Below are positions 28,066 through 37,722 of a stretch of DNA of 64,000 nt, in pieces. The notes under the pieces were generated by a model, which was not told the origin of the DNA, ran no database searches, and worked only from the letters and a program-made list of their open reading frames with translations. Location: the NCBI RefSeq assembly GCF_002939865.1, contig NZ_MDEE01000004.1:62001-126000 (forward strand). The letters run 5' to 3'. Within the stretch, counting starts at the first letter, position 1, and each line of letters starts with the position of its first letter. Made by a program: the position numbers and the translations under genes. Source of the stretch: Xanthomonas dyei. GTDB taxonomy: Bacteria; Pseudomonadota; Gammaproteobacteria; Xanthomonadales; Xanthomonadaceae.

Positions 28066-28731
28066 TCAGGTCTGCGGCCACGTGGCCGGGTTCCACAGCA
28101 GCTGCGGCTGGTCCACCAGCACGTCGGCCTGCCAGCGTTCCGGAACGTCGTCGTGCAGGCGATAGCCCCACAACACCGCCACCGACGGCATGTTGGCCGA
28201 GCGTGCCGCGAGAATGTCGCGCTCGTCGTCGCCGACGTAGACGCACTGCGCAGGCGCAACGCCGATGCGTTCGGCGGCGGTCAGCAACGGCAGCGGATGC
28301 GGCTTGCGGTCGGGCAAGGTATCGCCGCCGATCAACACGGCGCAGCGCTGCTGCCAGCCCAGCTGCGGCAGGATCAGGCGCGCGAGAGATTCGGGCTTGT
28401 TGGTGACCACGCCCCAGATGCAGCCGGCCGCTTCCAGCCGCGACAGCAGCGCTTCGACACCATCGAACAGCTGCGAGTGGGTCCCGATCAAGCCTTCGTA
28501 GCGACGCAGGAACTACGGCACCAGGTAGGCGCGCGCAGCGTCATCGAGTTCGGCAAAGGCGACACCCACCATCGCACGCGCGCCTTTGGACACCACCGGC
28601 CGCAGCTGCTCCAACGCAATCGGCGCACGCTCCCTTGCCGCCAGCATCGCGTTGACCGTGGCCAGCATATCCGGCGCGCTATCCAGCAAGGTGCCATCCA
28701 GATCGAACAACGCCGCACGCGGAAAACTCAC
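28066..28731 (-). pseudogene. gph: Phosphoglycolate phosphatase gene with an amber stop
   Basis: HAD-family phosphatase: ALFDLDGTLLDSAPDML (motif I), VVTNKPESLAR (motif II), DRKPHPLPLL (motif III Lys) and VYVGDDERDILAA (motif IV). The frame is continuous from GTG 28731 to 28066 except for one TAG at 28515-28513, after AYLVP; the next codons (FLRRYEGLIGTHS) continue the family sequence. A single GAG-to-TAG change would explain it. Both halves keep their motifs, so this is a recent nonsense mutation, a sequencing error, or a suppressed stop. It lies in the conserved mtaD-ubiG-gph order. Confidence 0.9.
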
Positions 28732-28843
28732 GCGCCCACCAACCGCGACCAACGACAAGCAGCGCGGCAGGAATCGAAAGACATCAAGATCGCAGCCAAC
28801 CGCGGTTGCGAATGCCGAATCCCCACGCCCCAATTCCCGCCCG

Positions 28844-29563
28844 TCACGGCCTCACCGCGTACGCCAGATAATTGACCTCGGTGCGCGAGGACAACCGCGC
28901 ACGATTGCGCCACGGCTCGTACAGCATGCCGCTGACGTCTTGCAGCTGCAGTTCGGCGCTGCGCAACCACGCCGCAAGTTCTGCCGGCTTGATGAAGTCC
29001 TTGTAGTGATGCGTGCCTTTGGGCAACAACCGCGCGATGTATTCGGCACCGACCACCGCCAGCGCGAATGCGGCCGGCGTGCGATTGAGCGTGGACAGGA
29101 ACAGCTTGCCGCCCGGCTTGAGCAGGCTGGCGCAGGCACGGATGATCGCGGTCGGGTCCGGTACGTGTTCAAGCATTTCCATGCAGGTCACCGCATCGAA
29201 ACTGCCCGGCTGCTCGGCTGCCAGGTCTTCCACCGACTGCACGCGGTAATCCACCTGCACGCCCGATTCCAGGCTGTGCAGCCGGGCGACTTTCACCAGC
29301 TCCGGTGCCAGATCGATTGCGGTGACCTGCGCACCCAGGCGCGCCATCGACTCGCTGAGCAAGCCACCGCCGCAGCCGACATCCAGCACGCGGGCGCCGG
29401 CCAGTTCCTGGCGCGCGGACACGTAGGCAAGGCGCACCGGGTTGAGCGCATGCAGCGGCTTCTGCGGGCCGTCGGCGTCCCACCAGCGGTTGGCCAGCGC
29501 GGCGAATTTGTCCAGCTCGGCCTGACGGAAATTGCTGGAGGTGGATTGGGTCGTGGGATTCAT
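28844..29563 (-). CDS. ubiG: Ubiquinone biosynthesis O-methyltransferase UbiG
   Basis: 239-residue SAM-dependent methyltransferase carrying out both O-methylations of ubiquinone. SAM-binding motif [19 protein letters not shown], then [15 protein letters not shown] and [16 protein letters not shown]; UbiG-specific features include [24 protein letters not shown] at the N terminus and [18 protein letters not shown]. It lies between mtaD and gph on the same strand. Confidence 0.95.
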   Translation of the reverse strand: MNPTTQSTSSNFRQAELDKFAALANRWWDADGPQKPLHALNPVRLAYVSARQELAGARVLDVGCGGGLLSESMARLGAQVTAIDLAPELVKVARLHSLESGVQVDYRVQSVEDLAAEQPGSFDAVTCMEMLEHVPDPTAIIRACASLLKPGGKLFLSTLNRTPAAFALAVVGAEYIARLLPKGTHHYKDFIKPAELAAWLRSAELQLQDVSGMLYEPWRNRARLSSRTEVNYLAYAVRP

Positions 29564-29592
29564 GCGGAACTCCGGGATGCGATAACGCGCGG

Positions 29593-30942
29593 TCAGGCGC
29601 GGACGGTGCGGATGCGTTCGCGCCATTGCCGCGCATTGGCGACCAGGGCAGCGGTATCCATGTCGATCAACTCGCGCTGCACCAGCTTGGGCTTGCCGGC
29701 GATCCACACATCGGTGACCTGATGACGGCCGGCGGCATAGATCAATTGCGACAGCACATGATGCAGCGGCTGGGTCTCCAGCGCAGACAGATCCACGCAG
29801 ACCAGATCGGCCTGCTTGCCGATTTCGATCGACCCGATCTTGTCGCCGAAGCCCAACGCACGCGCGCCGCCCAACGTGGCCGCGCGCAGCGTGGTGGCCG
29901 CATCCAGCGCGGTGGCATCGTTGGCGACTGCCTTGGCCAGGATCGCGGCGGTGCGGTTTTCGCTGAACATGTCCAGATCGTTGTTGCTGGCGCAGCCGTC
30001 GGTGCCGATGGCCAGATTCACCCCTGCGCGTTGCAGTGCGCAGGCCGGGCAGAAGCCCGAGGCCAGCTTGAGGTTGGACTCGGGGCAATGCACCACGCTG
30101 ACGCCGCGCTCGGCGCACAGATGGATTTCCGCATCGGTGAGCTGGGTCATGTGCACGGCGATCAGGCGGTCGTTGACCAGGCCCAACCGATCCAGACGCG
30201 CCAGCGGGCGCTGGCCATATTGCTTGACCGAATCGGCCACTTCCTGCGCGGTTTCATGCGTGTGCAGATGCACCGGCATGTCCAGCTGATCGGCGAGCAT
30301 GCGCACGCGCTCGAAGTTGGCGTCATTCACCGTATACGGCGCATGCGGTGCGAACGCGGTGCCGATCAACGAATCGTCGCGCCATTGGTCGTGCAACTCA
30401 CCGGCCCGCGCGAAGTATTCGTCGTCCGACGATGCCCACGCGGTGGGGAAATCGATGATCACCGCGCCCACCAGCGCACGGAAACCGTGTTGTTTGTAGA
30501 CCGCCGCCTGCACATCGGCAAAGAAATAGTTTTCGTTGACGCAGGTGGTGCCGCCGCGCAGCATCTCGGCGATGGCCAGCGTGGTGCCGTCGGCCACGAA
30601 CTCCGGGCCGATCACCGCCGCTTCCACCGGCCAGATGTGCTGCTGCAGCCACACCATCAGCGGCAGATCGTCGGCAATGCCGCGCAGCAGCGTCATCGGG
30701 TTGTGCGTATGCGCATTGACCAGACCCGGCATCAGCGCCGCCTCCGGGCGCGAGACGGTCTGCTTCGGCGCAAAGCGCGTGCGTGCTTCGGCAGTCGGCA
30801 GGATCGCCACGATGACGCCGTTGCTGACCGCCACCGCGTGGTCTTCGAGCACCACCGCATGCGGTTCGATCGGCACCACGTAACCGGCTTCGATCAACAG
30901 GTCGCACGCTTCGGGAGGGGCATTGGTCATGAGCGTATCCAT
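29593..30942 (-). CDS. mtaD: 5-methylthioadenosine/S-adenosylhomocysteine deaminase
   Basis: 449-residue amidohydrolase of the TRZ/ATZ group that deaminates methylthioadenosine and S-adenosylhomocysteine, recycling by-products of SAM-dependent reactions. Metal ligands: [16 protein letters not shown], and a catalytic Asp in [21 protein letters not shown] lies before them. Adjacency to ubiG (a SAM user) fits. The start could be ATG 30942 or 30930. It starts six bases after the upstream gene ends. Confidence 0.9.
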   Translation of the reverse strand: MDTLMTNAPPEACDLLIEAGYVVPIEPHAVVLEDHAVAVSNGVIVAILPTAEARTRFAPKQTVSRPEAALMPGLVNAHTHNPMTLLRGIADDLPLMVWLQQHIWPVEAAVIGPEFVADGTTLAIAEMLRGGTTCVNENYFFADVQAAVYKQHGFRALVGAVIIDFPTAWASSDDEYFARAGELHDQWRDDSLIGTAFAPHAPYTVNDANFERVRMLADQLDMPVHLHTHETAQEVADSVKQYGQRPLARLDRLGLVNDRLIAVHMTQLTDAEIHLCAERGVSVVHCPESNLKLASGFCPACALQRAGVNLAIGTDGCASNNDLDMFSENRTAAILAKAVANDATALDAATTLRAATLGGARALGFGDKIGSIEIGKQADLVCVDLSALETQPLHHVLSQLIYAAGRHQVTDVWIAGKPKLVQRELIDMDTAALVANARQWRERIRTVRA

Positions 30943-30948
30943 AAAGGG

Positions 30949-31797
30949 TTAGTTGTCGAACGGCCAGCTGCGATCGCCACCGGCCACAGGCACATAGCGC
31001 TGGCCGTTGTAGCGCAGCACCTGGCGCACGCGACGGGTGCGTTCGGTATCGGTGTCGCTGCCAGCAGTGCTCTCCGTGGTAGCGACGTTAGCTGTCAGCA
31101 CGATGTCCGCATAGACGGCATGTGCCTGCGGCGCCATGCTCAGGCTCAGATTGGCGACTTCGGTGATGACATCGCCCCTGCCCATCATGCACGGCTCGCC
31201 TTTCACACGCTGCCACGCATACAGATCGCGTTGCAGCACCGGGCGCAAGTTGCGCCCTTCGCGTACCAGCAAGGTCAATGCCTGATTGCTGTAAAAATCC
31301 GGGCAGCTGGGCCCACGCGCAACGCTATGCACTACCAGGCCGATCGCACGCACGCCCTTGGTCAGGTCGTAGCGCGCCGTATCCAGGCGCAGGCTGTCGG
31401 CAGCGAGTTCGAAGGCGGCGTCCTCGCCCATTTCCTGCGCATAAAACGCCAGCACCTTGCCGCTGGCGGCATCGAGCATGGCCACGCGCAACTCAAGGTC
31501 GCGCTCGCCAGGCACACTCTCCGCATCGGCGGCAAATGCGATTGCGGCCAGCCGGATCGCCGGATCGTTCGGCCACGGCTTGCAGGTCTGCGCCACCGCA
31601 CGCTCGACCGGCACCGTGGCTGCAGCGCCGCCCAGGACGCCGGAGGTTGCAATGGCCGCAACGGCGGCCACGTCACCGGCGTCGCAGGTTGCGGCGGCCG
31701 ATTGCGCAAAGGCCGGGCACGCTACGAGCGCAGCCCACAGCCCCACCAGGACACCGGCACTGCGTACCGTTCGAACAGACAGGCGTCGCGGGTACAT
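30949..31797 (-). CDS. Exported protein of unknown function
   Basis: 282 residues with a signal peptide (RSAGVLVGLWAALVACPAFAQS) and a mature part with four cysteines (ATCDAG, QTCKPW, PSCPDF, EPCMMG). The mature sequence holds mixed helix and strand (AIRLAAIAFAADAESVPGERDLELRVAMLD). No family was recognised. It sits between efp and mtaD with gaps of five and six bases, so it is likely cotranscribed with them. Confidence 0.75.
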   Translation of the reverse strand: MYPRRLSVRTVRSAGVLVGLWAALVACPAFAQSAAATCDAGDVAAVAAIATSGVLGGAAATVPVERAVAQTCKPWPNDPAIRLAAIAFAADAESVPGERDLELRVAMLDAASGKVLAFYAQEMGEDAAFELAADSLRLDTARYDLTKGVRAIGLVVHSVARGPSCPDFYSNQALTLLVREGRNLRPVLQRDLYAWQRVKGEPCMMGRGDVITEVANLSLSMAPQAHAVYADIVLTANVATTESTAGSDTDTERTRRVRQVLRYNGQRYVPVAGGDRSWPFDN

Positions 31798-31802
31798 CCG
31801 GC

Positions 31803-32369
31803 TTACTTGACGCGCGCCGAGTATTCGCCCGAACGCGTATCGACCTTGATCACTTCGTCCTGATTGACGAACAACGGCACGCGCACCACCGCGCCGGTTT
31901 CCAGCGTGGCCGGCTTGCCGCCGCCGCCGGAGGTATCGCCGCGCACGCCCGGGTCGGTCTCGGTGATCTTCAGCTCGACGAAGTTCGGCGGCTGCACCCA
32001 GATCGGCGCGCCATTCCACAGCGTCACGATGCAGTCTTCCTCGCCCTTGAGCCACTTTTCCGCACCGCCCATGCCGGCCTTGTCAGCCTGCACCTGCTCG
32101 AAGGATTCCGGGTCCATGAAGTGCCAGTACTCGCCATCGCTGTACAGGTAACGCATGTCGGTATCGACCACGTCCGCCACTTCCACGTCATCGGTCGCCT
32201 TCATGGTCATTTCGACCACGCGGCCAGACTTGATGAAGCGGTACTTCATGCGGGTGAAGGCCTGGCCCTTGCCCGGCTTGACGTATTCGGTCTCGGTGAT
32301 GACCGCCGGCTCGTTATTGACCAGGATCTTCATGCCGTTCTTGACGTCGTTCATGCCAACAGTGGCCAT
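31803..32369 (-). CDS. efp: Translation elongation factor P
   Basis: 188 residues. EF-P relieves ribosome stalling at polyproline stretches. The modified-lysine loop reads [13 protein letters not shown], with Lys at the EpmA/EpmB beta-lysylation position, matching the epmB gene divergent at 32471. Other signatures: [19 protein letters not shown] and the C-terminal [11 protein letters not shown]. The start ATG is at 32369; downstream genes on the same strand are an exported protein and mtaD. Confidence 0.96.
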   Translation of the reverse strand: MATVGMNDVKNGMKILVNNEPAVITETEYVKPGKGQAFTRMKYRFIKSGRVVEMTMKATDDVEVADVVDTDMRYLYSDGEYWHFMDPESFEQVQADKAGMGGAEKWLKGEEDCIVTLWNGAPIWVQPPNFVELKITETDPGVRGDTSGGGGKPATLETGAVVRVPLFVNQDEVIKVDTRSGEYSARVK

Positions 32370-32420
32370 GGTGCAGCTCCTCGATAAGACCACGACCCGC
32401 CACACGGTGGCCGGTCGGAT

Positions 32421-32426
32421 TAGAAT
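32421..32426 (+). promoter_or_regulatory. Possible -10 element of epmB
   Basis: TAGAAT, 44 bp before the epmB ATG, in the efp-epmB divergent gap. A 7-bp hairpin, GCCCGCC-GGCGGGC (32432-32451), follows it. Confidence 0.3.
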
Positions 32427-32470
32427 GGGGCGCCCGCCGCAACCGGCGGGCATTGGTTTTGTGACCGCAC

Positions 32471-33499
32471 ATGATAACCGCAGCCCCCGTCGCCTTACAG
32501 CCATCCCCGCCCTCCACCCTGCAGCCGCCGCGCTGGCAGCAGCAGTGGCGCGATGCCGTGCGCGACCCGCGCGCGTTGCTGGAACTGCTGGGTCTGGACG
32601 CGCAAGCGGCCGGCATCAGTGCAGACGCAGCCGCGCAGTTTCCGCTACGGGTGCCGCAGGCCTTCGTGGCACGGATGCGGCACGGCGATCTGCACGACCC
32701 GCTGCTGCGCCAAGTGCTGCCGCTGGATGCAGAAATGCAGCCGGTGCCGGGTTTCGGCCTGGATGCGGTGGGCGACGCCGCCGCCAAGACGGCCGTCGGT
32801 GTGATCCAGAAATACCGCGGCCGCGCCTTGCTGATCGCCACCGGCAGTTGCGCGGTGCATTGCCGCTACTGCTTCCGTCGCCACTTCCCGTATGCGGAAG
32901 AAACCGCCGCGCGCGATGGCTGGCGTGAGGCGGTGGAGGCGATCGCCGCCGACCCGGACATCGACGAAGTGCTGCTATCCGGCGGCGACCCGCTGTCGCT
33001 GGCCACGCCCAAACTGGTTGAACTCACCGACGCCCTGGCTGCCATCGGGCACCTCAAGCGGCTGCGCATCCACAGCCGCTTGCCGGTGGTGTTGCCCGCA
33101 CGCGTTGACGCGCCCTTGCTGGCCTGGCTGCGCAACCTGCCGTGGCCGGTGGCGTTTGTGATCCATGCCAACCATGCCAACGAATTCGATGCCGACGTGG
33201 ACAGCGCAATGCACGCCTTGCGCGATGCCGGCGTGCAACTGCTCAATCAAGCGGTGCTGCTGCGTGGCGTCAACGACAGCGTGGACGCGCTGGCCGCATT
33301 GAGCGAACGCAGCTTTGCCGCCGGCGTGCTGCCTTACTACCTGCATCAGCTCGATCGCGTGGCCGGCGTGGCGCATTTCGAAGTGGACGACGCCCGCGCA
33401 CGCGCCCTGCATGCGGAACTGGCCACGCGCCTGTCCGGCTATCTGGTCCCGCGCCTGGTACGCGAACTCCCCGGCGATACCGGCAAACGGCCGCTGTAA
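32471..33499 (+). CDS. epmB: EF-P beta-lysylation protein EpmB (lysine 2,3-aminomutase-like)
   Basis: 342-residue radical SAM enzyme converting lysine to beta-lysine for EF-P modification. The iron-sulfur motif is [24 protein letters not shown] and HSRLPVVLP follow. It is shorter than catabolic aminomutases and divergent from efp, which supports the EF-P role. The PLP lysine usual in these enzymes cannot be placed with confidence by eye. A REP-like repeat follows the gene. Confidence 0.92.
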   Translation: MITAAPVALQPSPPSTLQPPRWQQQWRDAVRDPRALLELLGLDAQAAGISADAAAQFPLRVPQAFVARMRHGDLHDPLLRQVLPLDAEMQPVPGFGLDAVGDAAAKTAVGVIQKYRGRALLIATGSCAVHCRYCFRRHFPYAEETAARDGWREAVEAIAADPDIDEVLLSGGDPLSLATPKLVELTDALAAIGHLKRLRIHSRLPVVLPARVDAPLLAWLRNLPWPVAFVIHANHANEFDADVDSAMHALRDAGVQLLNQAVLLRGVNDSVDALAALSERSFAAGVLPYYLHQLDRVAGVAHFEVDDARARALHAELATRLSGYLVPRLVRELPGDTGKRPL

Positions 33500-33524
33500 C
33501 CAACCAGCTCAACCACGATGGATC

Positions 33525-33591
33525 GTAGGAGCGCACCCGGGCGCGACTGAGCCTTGCCGGTAACGCCACATCGCGCCCAGGTGCGCTCCTG
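33525..33591. repeat. REP-like palindromic element, copy 1
   Basis: GTAGGAGCGCACCCGGGCGCGA, a short centre, then TCGCGCCCAGGTGCGCTCCT: long imperfect inverted repeat. Copies 2 and 3 are at 33674-33741 and 38574-38642. Confidence 0.9.
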
Positions 33592-33673
33592 CGGTGCTAT
33601 CGGGTCACGCGGCAAATGAGCGAAGTGCCGAGCGATGGCCGTTGTAACCGCGCAAACCCAAACACTCCTCGTC

Positions 33674-33741
33674 GTAGGAGCGCACCCGGGCGCGACGAAG
33701 CCTTACCGATAACACCACATTGCGCCCAGGTGCGCTCCTAC
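33674..33741. repeat. REP-like palindromic element, copy 2
   Basis: Same orientation and architecture as copy 1, 82 bp away; ends GCGCCCAGGTGCGCTCCTAC. The pair spans the gap between epmB and the GGDEF/EAL gene and may also serve as 3' hairpins for both convergent genes. Confidence 0.9.
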
Positions 33742-33746
33742 CGTGC

Positions 33747-35864
33747 TTAGCCCGCCGCGATCAGCTTGACCATATCTGCCGGGCTCAACGGCCTGCTGAA
33801 CCAGTAGCCCTGCCCCAGATCGCAGCCGCGCTCGCGCAGCAGGTTGAACTGCGCCTCTTGCTCGATGCCTTCGGCAACTACCGTAATTCCCAGCGAGTGG
33901 GCCATGTTGATGATGGCGGTGGTCAGCGCCAGATCGTCCGGGTCGCGCTGCAGGTCGGCGATGAAACTCTTGTCGATCTTGACCCCATCCACCGGCACCT
34001 GGCGCAGATGGCTCAAGCCGGAGAAGCCGGTGCCGAAATCGTCCAACCACACCTTCACGCCGGTGCGGTGCAGCTGATCGAGCAGGCTGGCCGCCATCAT
34101 CTCGTCGCCGATCACCGCGGTCTCGGTCAGTTCCAGATGCAGGCGCGCGGCCGGCAATCCGGACTCGGCCAGGCACTCGGCCACGGTGTCGATCAGGTCG
34201 CCGCTGCGCAACTGCCGCGGCGACACATTGACCGAAATAAACAGGCCCTCGCCAACTTCCGGCCACTGCGCCGCTTCCAGGCAGGCGGCGCGCAGCACCT
34301 TGGGGCCGATCATCTCGATCAGCCCGCTCTGCTCGGCAATGTCGATAAAGGTGGAGGGCGCAATCGTGCCCAGCGCCGGGTGCTGCCAGCGCAGCAGCAC
34401 CTCCACCCCCACCAGCAGGCGGTCGCTGGTGCGGTAGATCGGCTGATACACCAGCCGCAACTCGTCGCGCTCCCAGGCACCGCGCAGCTCGTGCTCCATA
34501 TGCACGCGACGCTCCACCGCATGGTCGGCCGCGCGGCTGTAGAAGCGGTGGCAGTTCTTGCCGGCGACCTTGGCCTGGTACATCGCGATGTCGCCGTTCT
34601 TCAACAGCGCGGTGGCATCGTTGGCATCGTCGGGGAACAACGTGATGCCGATCGAGGTGCCCAGGAACACTTCGCGGCCCTGTACGTTCAACGGGCGGCT
34701 CAACTCGTGCACCAGGCGGTCCGCCAGCTGCGCGGCGAGCAAGGTGACATCCCCGCTTTGCAGCAGGATCACGAACTCGTCGCCACCGAAGCGCGCCAGG
34801 ATCGCATCGTCGCCGCCCAGCGCGGAAACCGCGCGACTGATCCGGCTGGCGAACTGCAACAAGGCCTCGTCGCCGGCTTCATGCCCCAGCGTATCGTTGA
34901 CGCGTTTGAAGTCGTCGATATCGGCAAACAGCAGCGCCAGCTTGCTGTTGCTGCTGCGCGCGGTATTGAGCAGGTAGTCCAGACCTTCGCGAAAACCCAG
35001 GCGGTTGGTCAGCCCGGTCAGCGCATCGGTGTAGGCCATATGACGCACTTCGCGGTCGTGCCGGGCAATGCTTTCGCTCATGCGGCCGAATGCGGACATC
35101 AGCTCGCCGATTTCGTCGTTGCGCGGATGCGGCGGCAATTGCACGGCGTAGTCGCCGCGCTCGATCTGCCGCGCCGCCGCCGCGAGCAGCCGCACCGGCG
35201 CCACCAGCGTACGCTGCACATAGATCGCCAGCAGCACGCCCAGCGCCACCAACGCGGCCAGCAGCACCAGCAACCAGCCCAGATCGCGCTTGCCGATCGC
35301 ATTGAGGTTCTGCACCAGGGTCAGGTTGGCGCTGGATTCGATCTTGCGCACGCGCTCGCGCGACATGCCCACGCGCACACCGCCGATGCGCTGATCGCCG
35401 ATCTTGATCGGCACCGTCACGTCCAGCACCTCGGGCGAGGATTGCAGCAACATCGCCCGCGCCGCTACCGCCTTGGCGGCGAGCGGGTCGTTCATGCGCT
35501 GGCCGTAGCGCTGCAGATTGGGCGTGCCGTCGTGCACCAGCAGGCCGCGCCGGTCGAACACCAGCACATACGTCACTACCTGCTGGCGCGAGGCATTGCG
35601 CACCAACGCGCCCACCGCGCCCAGGTCGGAGTAATACAGCGGGTTGGCCAGCCCGGACGCCAGCTCGGTGGCCAGCGTCTCGCCGCGGGTGCGCAGGCTG
35701 CGATCGAACAGCTCGTGCAGGATCTGCCCGCTCAGCACGCGCACCTCGCGCTGCATCGCGCTCTGGCGTTGCAGCAGCGACGCCAGGATTGCGCCGACGA
35801 GCAGCAAGGTCAACGCCATGACCAACAGGAAACGTGCCTGCAACCCGAAGCGCACCTGGCTCAT
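33747..35864 (-). CDS. Membrane GGDEF/EAL c-di-GMP protein
   Basis: 705 residues: TM1 (about 10-30), periplasmic domain (30-196), TM2 (197-217), HAMP (APVRLLAAAARQIERGDY), GGDEF domain (about 275-440) with ARFGGDEFVILL intact, and EAL domain (450-700). In the EAL signature the Ala is Val (GVEVLLRW), but NVSPRQL, ELTETAV, DDFGTGFSGLSHL, KIDKSFI and EGIEQ are all present, so phosphodiesterase activity is plausible. The start overlaps the stop of a periplasmic binding protein gene (ATGA), which suggests that this protein reads its ligand state. Confidence 0.93.
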   Translation of the reverse strand: MSQVRFGLQARFLLVMALTLLLVGAILASLLQRQSAMQREVRVLSGQILHELFDRSLRTRGETLATELASGLANPLYYSDLGAVGALVRNASRQQVVTYVLVFDRRGLLVHDGTPNLQRYGQRMNDPLAAKAVAARAMLLQSSPEVLDVTVPIKIGDQRIGGVRVGMSRERVRKIESSANLTLVQNLNAIGKRDLGWLLVLLAALVALGVLLAIYVQRTLVAPVRLLAAAARQIERGDYAVQLPPHPRNDEIGELMSAFGRMSESIARHDREVRHMAYTDALTGLTNRLGFREGLDYLLNTARSSNSKLALLFADIDDFKRVNDTLGHEAGDEALLQFASRISRAVSALGGDDAILARFGGDEFVILLQSGDVTLLAAQLADRLVHELSRPLNVQGREVFLGTSIGITLFPDDANDATALLKNGDIAMYQAKVAGKNCHRFYSRAADHAVERRVHMEHELRGAWERDELRLVYQPIYRTSDRLLVGVEVLLRWQHPALGTIAPSTFIDIAEQSGLIEMIGPKVLRAACLEAAQWPEVGEGLFISVNVSPRQLRSGDLIDTVAECLAESGLPAARLHLELTETAVIGDEMMAASLLDQLHRTGVKVWLDDFGTGFSGLSHLRQVPVDGVKIDKSFIADLQRDPDDLALTTAIINMAHSLGITVVAEGIEQEAQFNLLRERGCDLGQGYWFSRPLSPADMVKLIAAG

Positions 35865-36790
35865 TCCATTTCATTCCTGACGTGCTGCAAGCCGGCGCTC
35901 AATGCATCCAGACGCCTGCGGCTCTCGCTATCGAGCGGGTGAAACGCGGTGGTGCCGAAGAAACGCTTGAGCGCCGGTGCGGCCTTCGGGTCGGAGGCGG
36001 CCTGCAGCAACACCGCGCGCAGGCGGCGCTCCACTGCCGGGTCCATGCCGGAGCGCACCATTTCCACCGCACGCGGCACCGGCGCGCTGCGGTACACGAT
36101 ACGGAAATCGCGCTTGAACACCGGCGGCAGATGCCGCTCGTCGTCCCAATCGAGATTGCTGAAAGCGCCCGCATCGATCAGGCGCTTGTGCACGAAGGCG
36201 GCGATGTTCAATTTCGAGCCGACCATCAGATAGCCCACCGAGCCAGGCACCTGCGGGTCGTCCGGCGACAGCAGCACATCGCAGGCGATGCCATTGCGGA
36301 CCAGCTCCAGCATCGGCACCAGATAGCCGCTGGTGGACGATGCATTCTGCAACGCCAGGCTATGCCCGCGCAGCTGCGTGAGCGACTGGATCGGGCTGTC
36401 GCGGCGCACGAAAAACACCGTGTGGAACTCGCGCACGCCGCCACGTTCGGTCATCAGCAACGGGTGCGCGCCGCCGCGCCGCTCCAGCAACATCGCCGCA
36501 CCAGTGGTCTCGCTGACCCAGTCGACCCGGCCACGCCGCAAATAGCTGGACATCTGGCGCGCATCCGGCGCCATCAGGATTTCGCCACGGCGGATGCCCA
36601 CCTCGCGCATGCGCGGCACCACATAGTCCAGCAGCGGCTTGAGTTGATCGTAATGCGTGGCCGGGTCATCGCTAATCCGCCCAAGTACCAATACCGAGGA
36701 GGGCGCTGCCGCAGCGGTCGCGGCCAAACCTGCCCCGGCCAACAGCCAGCAGGCAATCAGACACCATTGTAGACCGCGCAAAACGGACAC
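35861..36790 (-). CDS. PhnD-like periplasmic substrate-binding protein
   Basis: 309 residues, signal peptide MSVLRGLQWCLIACWLLAGAG..., then a type 2 periplasmic-binding fold like PhnD/phosphate-phosphonate proteins: LVLGRISDDPATHYDQLKPLLDYVVP, RGRVDWVSETTGAAMLLERRGG, FFVRRDSPIQSLTQLRGHSLALQNASSTSGYLVPMLEL and RIVYRSAPVPRAVEMV. There is no ABC transporter nearby. It is coded upstream of, and overlapping by 4 bp with, the GGDEF/EAL gene, so it may serve as a sensor rather than for transport. Confidence 0.88.
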   Translation of the reverse strand: MSVLRGLQWCLIACWLLAGAGLAATAAAAPSSVLVLGRISDDPATHYDQLKPLLDYVVPRMREVGIRRGEILMAPDARQMSSYLRRGRVDWVSETTGAAMLLERRGGAHPLLMTERGGVREFHTVFFVRRDSPIQSLTQLRGHSLALQNASSTSGYLVPMLELVRNGIACDVLLSPDDPQVPGSVGYLMVGSKLNIAAFVHKRLIDAGAFSNLDWDDERHLPPVFKRDFRIVYRSAPVPRAVEMVRSGMDPAVERRLRAVLLQAASDPKAAPALKRFFGTTAFHPLDSESRRRLDALSAGLQHVRNEME

Positions 36791-36841
36791 TCCCCTAGAG
36801 CCGCCAACAGCCTAGCCGAATCTGTGAAGATGTGACAGACG

Positions 36842-37606
36842 TCAGTTTCCGGCACGCTTGGCCAGCATCGCCATGCGCTGCGCATCGGACAGGATGCCGC
36901 GGATCAGCCGCACCTCCTGCTCGGTCATTTCCGCGCGCAACAACAGCCGCCGCAACTTGCGCATCGCCGACTCCGGCGCGCGCCCCTTGTGGAAGTCGAT
37001 CTCGTCCAGGGTCTCGCCCAATTGGCCGAACATCCCCTCCAGCTGCGCATGGCTGGCGGGCGCGTCGCGCAGGCCGGAGGCAGCCGTCGGCGCCGGCTCG
37101 CCATCGCCGGCGGCCAATTGCGCCCGCCGCACTTCGTAGGCGAGCACCTGCACTGCCGCCGCCAGATTGAGCGAACTGAACTGCGGGTCGGACGGGATAT
37201 GCACCGCCGCGTGGCAGAGCTGCAGTTCGTCGTTGGTCAGGCCGGTGCGCTCGCGGCCGAACACGAACGCCACCTCGGCCGGTTCGCTCGCCTTGGCCAG
37301 CGCGCGCTGCGCGCCTGCGTCCGGCAGCAATTCTTCCAGGGCCACCCGGCGCGCGCGCGCGGTGCAGCCGATCACCAGCGTGCAGTCGGCCACCGCCTCG
37401 CCCAGCGTGGCGAACAGCGGCGCATTGCCCAGCACGTCTTCGGCACCGGCCGAGCGCCGATACGCGTCTTCATCGAGTGCGCGCTCGGGCGCCACCAACA
37501 CCAGCCGCGAGATACCCATGGTCTTCATCGCGCGCGCGGCGGCGCCGATGTTGCCCGGATGCTGGGTACCGACAAGAACAAAACGGATGCGCTGGCTGAC
37601 GGACAT
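36842..37606 (-). CDS. trmJ: tRNA (cytidine/uridine-2'-O-)-methyltransferase TrmJ
   Basis: 254-residue SPOUT-family methyltransferase modifying tRNA position 32. N-terminal FVLVGTQHPGNIGAAARAMKTMG, central FVFGRERTGLTNDEL and SSLNLAAAVQVLAYE, which form the knot and SAM site. The C-terminal helical region (LRRLLLRAEMTEQEVRLIRGIL) matches TrmJ. It is divergent from suhB with a 116-bp gap. Confidence 0.94.
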   Translation of the reverse strand: MSVSQRIRFVLVGTQHPGNIGAAARAMKTMGISRLVLVAPERALDEDAYRRSAGAEDVLGNAPLFATLGEAVADCTLVIGCTARARRVALEELLPDAGAQRALAKASEPAEVAFVFGRERTGLTNDELQLCHAAVHIPSDPQFSSLNLAAAVQVLAYEVRRAQLAAGDGEPAPTAASGLRDAPASHAQLEGMFGQLGETLDEIDFHKGRAPESAMRKLRRLLLRAEMTEQEVRLIRGILSDAQRMAMLAKRAGN

Positions 37607-37722
37607 GAACGGAGATTGGGGAGCTATTCGGCCGTAGATGGTAAACTGCGCGGCCGGCTTTCGCGCCGGACCGCTCTTTTACCTTCGCCATTTCCGATTC
37701 TGCCTTCACGGGAGCTTTAACC

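Noticed and set aside
29626-31863. A 745-codon plus-strand frame antisense to mtaD and the exported protein gene
   Set aside because: Shadow of real minus-strand genes with clear motifs; composition is His/Arg/Gln-rich noise.
33720-35942. A 740-codon plus-strand frame opposite the GGDEF/EAL gene
   Set aside because: Antisense shadow; the minus-strand protein has all domain motifs.
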